64,000 nucleotides of DNA from Carya illinoinensis (Eukaryota; Streptophyta; Magnoliopsida; Fagales; Juglandaceae): assembly GCF_018687715.1 (NCBI RefSeq), contig NC_056765.1, forward strand, positions 14,605,001-14,669,000, written 5' to 3'. The position numbers and the translations under genes were made by a program. The notes beneath the pieces were generated by a model. That model was not told the origin of the DNA. It did no database searches and worked only from the letters and a program-made list of their open reading frames with translations. Within the stretch, counting starts at the first letter, position 1; every line of letters starts with the position of its first letter. Shown here piece by piece: positions 56,581 through 64,000 of this stretch.

Positions 56581-59004
56581 TGATTGAGCTGAAATATTGC
56601 ATATTTTAGCTATTTAAAACCAATGTATTTTAAATTCATCATGACATTATTATTGGTTTTAAATGGAAAAATGGTTAATAAGGATAAATCAAAGTTATGA
56701 TTTTAATTGATTAAAAGCATGAATTTCTGCTTGAATTCTACCAACTATTGATTACTGTGCATTCTAGTCCATAATTTTTCTTGCTTTCCATTATCATTTG
56801 CGTTTGTACCATTGTTTTTCTTGTTCTTCATGTTCATAAAGTTTCTTGAGCTATCTTTCATTTGTGAATGTTGCGATTTTAGTGTGAGAAGATGTTATGA
56901 TGCGGGAGTATGCATGGATTTTGAAAGGATGGCCACGTCCAACCAAATAAATCTAAATTAAGGTGAGGAACATGTGATGGATTGGAAGAAGAAAGCTGCT
57001 GCTGTCCACCGAAATGAAGGAAGAAGTCATCAAAGGCTGCTGCTGTCCACCAACTGCTGTCCACCGAAATGAAGGAAGAGAGTCATCAAAGGCTGCTGCT
57101 GTCCACCAACTGCTGTCTACCGAAATGAAGGAAGAGAGTGCATGCACTGCCGTGTTTGACTTGATTTGAGTGAGGTTTGAGGGAGAAGTCTAATAGGTGA
57201 GTCGGTCAGCTGGGTTTAAGGGAAACTTTTGGCAAGAATTCGATGCAGTAGGTACTTAGGAAGAGCTGTGCTTGATTGATTAAAAAAGAGAGGGGTTGGT
57301 GGGTGTTTGTATTTTGCTGAAATATGAAGTCGGTGAGAGAGAATTAAGAGAAGTGAGATGTGTTGTGCTGTAATTGTTTGAGGGGTAGACGTGAAGGAAT
57401 TTAATTGGCTGAGGTTAAGTTTGATTGAGAGTAAACAAAGGTGTCCAACTGCTTTTAAAGAGAGGGTACTGTGTGAGTCGGTTCATGAGGTGAGATCATA
57501 ATCGGTTGGTGTGTGAGTAGAGAAGGAGTTGCTGTAGAGTCGGTGCTGCTTTTGAAGAGTCAATCAGTGCATGAATTTTCTGGAGCTGCATGGGATACGT
57601 TGGAGAGAGGGTGAGACGTGTAGAGAGAGTGCAAGTTTAGAGAGATAGTCGGTTTGTGCATGGTTAAAGAGAGGGAGTCGGTGGGAAATAGAGAGATAGG
57701 AGAAGTCAGTTGGTATGAATTTTCAACAAGTTAGGCATGAAGTTAGGCAAAGAAGAACCGTGTTGGACTTGGTTGTTTGGTTTAAATTGAATAAAAGATT
57801 GAATGCAAGACACGGCAATAAAAGATTGAATGCAAGAGGTAGCCGAATTAAGGTGTGAATGCAAGATTGAAGTGTGAAACCAATTGAATGTGAGATGCAA
57901 CTAGCCAAGATGTTCGGCTATAAAAGAATGCAGTCCGAAGCTTACAAGACACAACTCAAACTTAGACATCTACAACTTACAACACACAACTACAATTTTC
58001 TGCTTTTGTTATTTCTTTGTTATGTACTTGAAAGAATTAGCTCCTTTTTTTTCCGGCAATTTTGTTTCTCCTTTTAGCTTCAATGTTTTGTTGTTTTATA
58101 GTTTTTAAGTGTATTAAGAATTGTTCTAGAATTTTATTTCATTAAAGTGTAATACCTTAATTTCAATCAAGTGCGCTATTTTGTTTCATGCAATAAAAGA
58201 AATTGTTTTAGAAGTTTTAATTAATTGTGTTACCTTAATTTATTGTAAGAAAGGTTTGGTTTTAAGCTTTTGTTTTTGTTTTTGATTTTTCTGAAACATC
58301 ATATGTGGGGAGTAGAGGAATTGTTCTAGAGTTTTCATTAAAGGTTTAGAGATTAATTTTCAAGAGTGATACGTGAGAAGTTATTTCCTTTTTGTTTTGA
58401 ATTTCAATTGAATAGTGAAAGGAAGTTTTTGTTTAGACTTTTCGTTCCCTATTTTATTTAACTTCAGTTTAAAATTTATGGAATACTTTTGAGATTTGTT
58501 TAGATTAGAAGTTAGGGTAAATTATTTTCTGTTTACTTATTTCATGTTATTTATTTTTCTCACTTCCTTAAGTTTTCATTTAATAGTGATTACAATTGTT
58601 ATGTGTTATTTTGAGAATTTGTGATTTAATTACAAAGATGAATTCTAGAATCTTGGTTTTGGGCATTTTCAATTTTCAGTTCATGTTTTGACAATTACTT
58701 TCTAATTTAGTTTAATTCTTAATTTGGTTTTATTAATTTCTGAGTTTAATTTATTAGTCCTTTATATTCCAATCCAACAATCAAAATCTAAAAGATGAAT
58801 CTAGTCCATGACTAGTACCCTTTTCCATCCATTGCACATACCATCATTTTATTTTCTCTTTGTGAAGTTTTTCCCCTTTTCCAACGAGTTTGATTTCTAA
58901 GTAACTTTCCCTGAGGAGACGATCTAGGAATTTATTCCTAATTATTACACGACATCCTCCTGCACTTGGGATAGCATTAGTGCTACTCATTTTTGAGTGA
59001 GTCA
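56581..59004. mobile_element. LTR-like insertion (2.4 kb) inside the family X copy, TSD CTAGC
   Basis: It starts tgattgagctg, ends gtgagtca, and is flanked by CTAGC at 56576-56580 and 59005-59009. It has TG and CA ends and a 5-bp duplication, but no internal direct terminal repeat and no coding pattern, so it is probably a solo LTR. The end (ccctgaggagacgatc...cttgggatagc) resembles the U5 end of plant LTRs. Confidence 0.78.
56990..57150. repeat. Tandem repeat, about 2.5 units of roughly 65 bp
   Basis: The units contain gctgctgctgtccacc, ccgaaatgaaggaaga and gtcatcaaag. They lie inside the LTR-like insertion. Confidence 0.85.
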
Positions 59005-59668
59005 CTAGCACAACCAAATGGATTGCAGTAAATATGTTAGTATAAGAATATATTTAAATCTCAAGAAATTTCTTGAAAAATTACTTACAACGACGAAAGG
59101 CAAGTTTGGAAGATCAAAGGTGATGCCAAAAGTGATGGAGTAAGAGCGAAGCAGTGTTTTCAAGAGATGGTCGTGGGTCACAAAGTGGAAAAAATCGTAG
59201 GGGACCTAAGGGAGGCTAGGGATGGGCATGGAGGAGTTTATGGAGGTCGGTGGAGTTGATGGTGATGGTTGGTGGCCATGGGTGGCGGCACATGGAGGAG
59301 ATCGGCCAACTTTGAGGAAGAGAGGCCGTGAGAGAGTGAGGGAGAGAGGCTCGCACGCTGGCTAGGGAGCAAGAAGAAAAAGAGAAAAAAGAAAGAAGAA
59401 AAAGAGAAAAAAGATAGGAAAAGGGAAAAAGAAAAAAGAAGGGAAAATAGATCTAGGCTTTTCATCTTGGTGTCTTAAAACTGATCCAATGAAAAAGATT
59501 TTAAACCAATAATTTAAATAATGAACAATAATTAATATCGAGAAAAGCACAAAAATAGTTTCACAACTAAGTTATCCCAAAATAATATAATGAAAATAAT
59601 ATTAAATTTAAAACAAGGGGACCAATAATAATAAATAACTAATAATAATAAAAATACTTGGTATCACA

Positions 59669-60480
59669 GATCATGAGTAGGGTGGCCAGGTTTATCATGG
59701 TAGTTGGGACGCTATACAAGCGTGGTTTTTATTGCTGGGATGCATTGCGAAAGAAGAAGTCGAGTATGTGATGAGGGAAGTGCATGAAGGAATATGTGGG
59801 AACCATTTAGGATGACAGCCACCCACTACAAAGATCATGAGGGCAGGATATTACTGGCCAAATCACCAAAGGATGTGAAAGAGTTTGTGAAAAGATGTGT
59901 CCAATGCCAGCTACATGCGCCAGTCTCAAATATGCCTCTTGAAGAATTGAAATCAATTACCTCACCTTGGCCATTCGCTCAATGGGGCATAGACCTGGTC
60001 TGCCCCATGCCCCTGAGTAAAGGAGGAACCAAATTCATTATCGTCATCATTGATTATTTTACTAAATGGGAAGAGGCTAAGGCGATGGCGACCATGACAA
60101 CCCCAAGTGTAACAAAGTTCTTGTGGAAAGCTATTGTGTGCAGATTTGGAGTACCCCAATGCATCATCTCTGACAATGGCAAATAGTTCGATTCTTAGCA
60201 TTACCACCAGTGTTGTGTAGAGTTAGGGATCAAGGTCAAATACTCTTCTCTGGGACATGTTCAAGCAAATGGGCAAGTTGAGGCCAATAACAAAACCATC
60301 GTCAGGATATTGAAAAAGAAGGTAGGCAAGAAGAAGCGATTATGTTGGCACAAACTCCCCAAAATTTTGTTGGCATATAGGACCACACCAAAAACCTCAA
60401 CAAGAGAAACACCATTTTAAGGACACTACGGGATGTGAGCTACCCCATCCTTGGAATGTCAAGCACTTGCGAAAATACTA
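59669..60480 (+). pseudogene. Tat integrase, broken
   Basis: After the GATCA target the reading continues with LYKRGFYCW, REVHEGICGNH (zinc-finger His) and, in another frame, CVQCQ. The core keeps ITSPWPFAQWGIDLVCPMPL (first Asp), IISDNGK (second Asp, with a TAG directly after) and NGQVEANNKTI (Glu). The triad residues therefore survive. The end has LLAYRTTPKTSTRETPF and a stop. Frameshifts lie near 59800 and 60190. Confidence 0.84.
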
Positions 60481-60589
60481 TGTTTGAAGGAAACATATGT
60501 TTTGGCTCTTTGGTTTAGACCAATTATTTAGCCTATTCAATTCTAAACATCTACTCTTCTTTTGTTACTTTGTTTCATTTTAATTTTTG

Positions 60590-61140
60590 TAAAGCTCGGA
60601 TAGCCCACCGAAATTGTGTAATTGAGGGATCTCCCACTACAAAGGTTAAACCGTTGAGGTGATCTCCCATTATACCTCTCATCAAAGTTGTGTGGTCAAG
60701 GGACTCTCCTGCCACACTCTTCTTGCCAAGGTTATGTGGTCGAAAGACTCTCTCACCACACCTAACTGTAGGGTTGCACGATCGAGGTGATCTCCCTTAC
60801 ACCTTCTGCCAGAGTTACGTAATCGAGGGACTCTCTCGGCACACTCTTCTTGCTAAAATTATGCTGTCAAGGAACTCTCCTATCACACCTAACTGTAAGG
60901 TTACACAGTCAAGGTGATCTCTTGTTACACCTCTTGTCAAAGTTGTGCACTCAAGGGACTCTCCCGTCACACTCTTCTCGCCAAGATTATGTGGTCTAGG
61001 GACTCTCCTTCCATACTTAACTATAAGGTTACACGGTTTAGGTGATCTCCCATTACAACTCCCGCCAGAGTAGCATGGTTGAGGGACTCTTTTGTTACAC
61101 TCTTTTCACCAGGGTTATGTGGTTGAGAAACACAACATTC
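60590..61140 (+). repeat. Higher-order tandem repeat of the Tat 3' region
   Basis: Units of about 42-44 bases follow in a fixed order of three types. A has gaggtgatctcccttacacctc..gcca. B has gagggactctcc..cacactcttcttgcca. C has gactctcctaccacacctaactgtaag. The trio, about 128 bases, occurs about four times. Nearly every unit begins gtta or gttg followed by a ..tggtcgagg-like run. Confidence 0.9.
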
Positions 61141-61257
61141 ATCTCAAAAACAGGATAGCATTTACTTAATCTTAAAAACAAGATGACATTCATATCATTT
61201 CAAATACTAAGTTGGTAGTTAAACATATCACAATTCACATATCAAGTCATTCACTCG
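61141..61257. other. Short spacer between the tandem repeat and the antisense ORF
   Basis: It holds a small direct repeat (attcatctcaaaaacaggat and the similar cttaaaaacaagatgacatt). Nothing else is seen. Confidence 0.5.
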
Positions 61258-62545
61258 TTAATTACACCAAAAAATAAAATAAAATAAAATAAAATTTTGA
61301 GTTAGGTGAGGAGGAGGAAAGACATCCAGAACAACATTGCAACCAAAGAAGTCAAAAACATGGTAAGCAGCAAGGCTAGCTTTAAGGGACTTCCAGTCCA
61401 AGGTGCACAGGTCCACCTTATGATTGCTGAGAACAAAACTTACGTAATTGTTTGATCCCAAGTTTGAAGCTGAGGCCCCAAGCTCGCACACAAACTTTGG
61501 GAGTTGCCGCCAACAAGGGAAGAACATGAGCAAGTTCATTTTAGGAATTCCCCAATCTAATGTTCAACTCCATTATTTTAGCTTCTAAATTTGATAGTTT
61601 TTTTTATAGGTCTCAAGAATTTCATTCAGCTGTAAGAAGTGCCGATTGTTCTCGTTGAGTAGCATTTTCACCTCCGCCAATTCCCACTCAGCACTAACCT
61701 TCTCACCCTTTGCGTCCCTTAGCTTCATGTTAGCCTCTCGGTGACAGTCGTCAGTGGCAGCTAGGTGGGAAGCGTAGTCTGATTTGGCCTTCTTAAGTTC
61801 TTCAATTTCAGCCTTGGCTTGGCTAAGATGAAGGGCAAGCTCATTTTGCTCCCTTTCGGTTGCCTCTACCTGGTTAAGACGAACTACAAGCTTATCTCAT
61901 TCCCTCCCAATTTCCTCTGCTTCTTGGCAATGGCAGCCACTCTTCGCCATGTAACTCACCAACTCCTCTTGATACGAGTCAACTTGAGAAAGAAGGGAGG
62001 CCAAATCACCCTCAAGTTAACTGGAACAAGCCTCAACACGAGACAATTCACTAGCCATTTGTTCTTTCTCTACTCGGGTTGATTGATGAAGGATAACATA
62101 GATTGGTTCTCCTTCCCTAGCTGTAAATAGTCTTCAACCAAATTGGCTACTGAGCAGTCAACTCCCTTCGAGATAGTACATGAAATGTAAGAAAAAAAAA
62201 TGGGGGGGGGGGGGGCTAAGAGAAGTTATAGGTGAGAGAATACTCAAAAGATGTTGAATAGTGGAGTGAAAAGCCTCCTCACAATGAGCACAAGAAGGTT
62301 GTGAAGAGCTAGATGGGTGAGAACTAGAAGAACCCCGTGGATTTGGAACCTTGAAGGAAAGAGTAGCGAAGCCCCCTTGGGCAGGGACATCTTCAACTAA
62401 TCTCAGAGAAGTAAGAGATGGAGCAATCATAGGCACTTTCGTCCGTTGACCTGAAGGGACCTCCATGTCATCGCCACGAGAGGTGATGCCTGAAAGGGAC
62501 CAGCAAATGGAATTTCCTTTGGGAAGGTTGAGGAAGGCCCACCGC
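61258..62545 (-). pseudogene. Antisense coiled-coil ORF of the Tat element, decayed
   Basis: On the minus strand an open stretch runs from beyond 62533 (GGPSSTFPKGNS), through MEVPSGQRTKVPMIAPSLTS and a serine-rich NPRGSSSSHPSSSSQPS. After stops in the HFMYYLEGS region, a long heptad-like part follows: EKEQMASELSRVEA, LASLLSQVDSYQEEL, LNQVEATEREQNELALHLSQ, AKAEIEELKKAKSDYASHL, ending LNEILETYKKNYQI near 61590. A C-terminal piece (61540-61258) has LDWKSLKASLAAYHVF. Antisense ORFs between pol and the 3' LTR are known in Tat elements, often with a plant mobile domain at the N-terminus; that part would lie beyond the insertion at 62546. Three stops fit C-to-T changes. Confidence 0.68.
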
Positions 62546-63809
62546 TGATGTGCTTAATTTTTAAGTTTTGTCATACTATTATTCTTAATTTTATGCTAGT
62601 TTGTATTTAATTTTCTTATTTATTAGAGTTTTTATTTATTTTGTTTTTTTTTTAGGAATAAATAAATTGAAGAAGTCATCAAGAGAATAGGAAACATTCA
62701 ATTCTCAAAATTCCTGAAGTACCCTTCGGTAATTGGAGGATAACTTTTTCTAGACAACTCAAATAAGGGTAATTTAGGTGTCTACAGAAAGCCAAGAGAA
62801 AATCCTAGAACTTTTGTGTAAATCCTTGGTCAAAAATGAATATCTAGAAGGCAGAAAGGTCGCATCAATTCAAAAGTTGTAAAACTACCGAATTCCAGAA
62901 ATACCCTTCAGTATTTAGAGCATAACTTCTTGTAGAAAACTCCAATAAGGGCAATCTCCGAGACGAAACGGCGCTTCAAGCAAGAGGTCAAAAATCTGTA
63001 GAATTGGATTTCATCAACGATAGAGATTCTTGATCTACATAGAGTATCCTTCTTAACTCTTTAATCTTTTCTTTGTATAATTCTCATCATGAATTTCATA
63101 ATTATTATGGTTTGTTTTGATTTGATTATGAACAAATTTATATTGTTAAGGCTACAATGTAGCCTCTCCATGACAATCCCGAATCTTATTTCGTTGTGAT
63201 CATAATTTTATCATTCATTTTGAGTATACATCATTGAGTTTAATGCCTTCAATTATTGGCCAATAGTTGAATGATTTGTTGTGCATTTTAATTCGAGAGA
63301 TGACACATGTATGATGTATGCCACGAAAGACAGGAATGTGCCAACGTGATTTGTCTGGATTTAATGTAAAATATTATTAATCTTAATGTGCTCAAATGCT
63401 TTTAAATTTGTATAAACATATCGCGGGTTATCGTAGGTTGAGTAATTCTAATTCTATTCAGGAGAGACTATATAAGTTAGAATATTTCATCGTTAAATAG
63501 GATGATAATTGATTGATTGCATGGTTAGGATTTGGGATTGGATTGGCTAGGTGAGTCGGATGCCTTAGTGTTTTCTTCTTGGGTGAAATCTTCTTCTTTT
63601 CAAGTGTTTGGTCAATTCTTTAGTTGTTGATTTAATTTAATTTGTTGTTGTTTTTCTAATTCAAAATCCACCACTTTTCTTGATTTTCAAATAACTTAGA
63701 TTTAGAACAATTTCAATTGTTAATAGGTAAATAGTCCTCGTGGGCTCGACATCTTTCTTATCATTATATTACTTGGTACGATTTCGTACACTTGCAAAAT
63801 TTCACAACA
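62546..63809 (+). mobile_element. LTR-like sequence, right end of window
   Basis: It starts tgatgtgctt within the antisense ORF and ends near tttcacaaca after agtcctcgtgggctcgacatc and gtacacttgc, a usual plant LTR U5 end. It has no coding pattern. No target duplication was found: the bases before are accgc and those after are aagtg. Either the element goes on past the window or the end is misplaced. Two similar blocks inside (62705-62770, 62885-62955) share ccttc.gta.tt.gag.ataact and aataaggg.aat. Confidence 0.45.
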
Positions 63810-64000
63810 AAGTGGTGTGCTTGGTCTTGGATAAGCAAGTCCATCAAAGAGGGCGGGCTAGGTTTGATGGAATTTTCAAAGATTCAACGAGTGTTGCACA
63901 TGAAGTTGGCTTGGCGTTTTTTGTCAATGGATTCATTGTGGTCGTGTTTTTTATTGTCGAAGTATGGTAGTGGGCAACATGTGTCTCTGTTGGAGGCGCA
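63810..64000. other. Unassigned end of window
   Basis: The frame at 63740-63970 (76 residues) starts inside the LTR-like end and has no family look. This may be the internal region of the LTR-like element. Confidence 0.35.

Larger units (their letters stand above)
55513..59668 (-). mobile_element. Family X LTR copy with nested element, TSD GATCA
   Basis: The plus-strand text starts tgtggcgcccgg and ends ggtatcaca, with GATCA at 55508-55512 and 59669-59673. Without the nested 2.4 kb it is about 1.7 kb. It has the family order: ccaggatgatgaccacatgg, fragments with ccatttttcc...aaaatggcc, subrepeats at 56235-56345, ctcctcggac, and a GA-rich run near 59370-59450. Orientation is as in 11745-18655. 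Confidence 0.87.
31457..62545 (+). mobile_element. Ty3/gypsy element of the Tat/Ogre lineage, broken up by at least five insertions
   Basis: Reading only the parts not covered by inserts gives, in order: LTR end, tRNA-primer-like sequence, gag, protease-like segment, RT, RNase H, a second archaeal-type RNase H, integrase, tandem repeat, antisense ORF. The dual RNase H, the block SYNAIIGRPTLN-like text in the protease region (SAYNAIIGRPTLNALK) and the integrase block ITSPWPFAQWGIDL are typical of Tat elements. Inserts are at 32006-45721, 46952 to about 52860, 53668-54137 and 55513-59668. No 3' LTR is found; at 62546 another LTR-like sequence begins. All domains carry stops. Confidence 0.83.

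Noticed and set aside
60590..61140. Possible CRISPR array because of regular repeats
   Set aside because: Units are contiguous, diverged and without unique spacers of equal size; the setting is the 3' part of a Tat retrotransposon.
62158..62220. Run of G near 62203 as a possible G-quadruplex or regulatory site
   Set aside because: It is a single homopolymer inside the decayed antisense ORF; more likely slippage or a sequencing weakness than a function.
1..64000. tRNA, rRNA or other structural RNA genes
   Set aside because: Nothing resembling a cloverleaf with A and B boxes or an rRNA core was seen; the tRNA-like pieces are primer binding sites of LTR elements.

Overview
This window looks like plant nuclear DNA, most likely from a eudicot. 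The evidence is L1-type LINEs carrying a plant RNase H domain, Ty3/gypsy and Ty1/copia elements with methionine-tRNA type primer sites, hAT-type MITEs, a CACTA-like end, and pieces of two plant gene families (FAR1/FHY3-related and ABHD17-type hydrolase). I see no intact cellular gene. Almost all of the window is a stack of transposable elements nested in one another. The only unbroken large protein is the polyprotein of a young copia element. The species cannot be named from the sequence.

Left block (1-10234): a FAR1-type gene fragment on the minus strand is split inside its DNA-binding domain by a 5'-truncated L1 LINE (LINE A). LINE A is itself split by a complete but decayed Ty3/gypsy element (1793-7274). 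Then comes about 1.5 kb without genes.

Middle-left block (11745-31456): a solo LTR (family X, TSD TGTTT, 11745-18655) contains an intact young copia element (12454-17052, TSD GGAAT). A full-length LINE B (19003-24700, 19-bp TSD) follows. Next are three exons of a broken ABHD17-like gene (25121-25652), fused to a truncated family X LTR (to 27561), then a CACTA-like end near 28800 and about 2.6 kb of unassigned DNA.

Right block (about 31457-62545): one Ty3/gypsy element of the Tat/Ogre lineage spans about 31 kb because other elements landed in it. A roughly 4-kb solo LTR (32006-45721, TSD AGTAG) sits in its gag. That LTR holds a hAT MITE (35161-35766) and a composite LTR structure (35806-44670), which in turn holds a non-coding family X retrotransposon (36555-44052). 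LINE C (46952 to about 52860) separates gag from protease. A second hAT MITE (53668-54137) lies at the start of RT. A family X LTR with its own nested insertion (55513-59668) cuts the second RNase H domain. After integrase come a three-unit higher-order tandem repeat (60590-61140) and an antisense coiled-coil ORF (about 61258-62545). The last 1.4 kb is another LTR-like sequence.

The target-site duplications let most insertions be ordered. The most notable observations are the intact copia element, the start-stop (ATGA) overlap of ORF1 and ORF2 shared by two LINE copies, the antisense ORF plus three-unit repeat in the Tat element, the pol frame that runs into the LTR of the left Ty3 element, and the two oppositely oriented LTR starts that bound 35806-44670. 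Identifications rest on reading the translations and on repeat and TSD matching by eye; no database search was possible.
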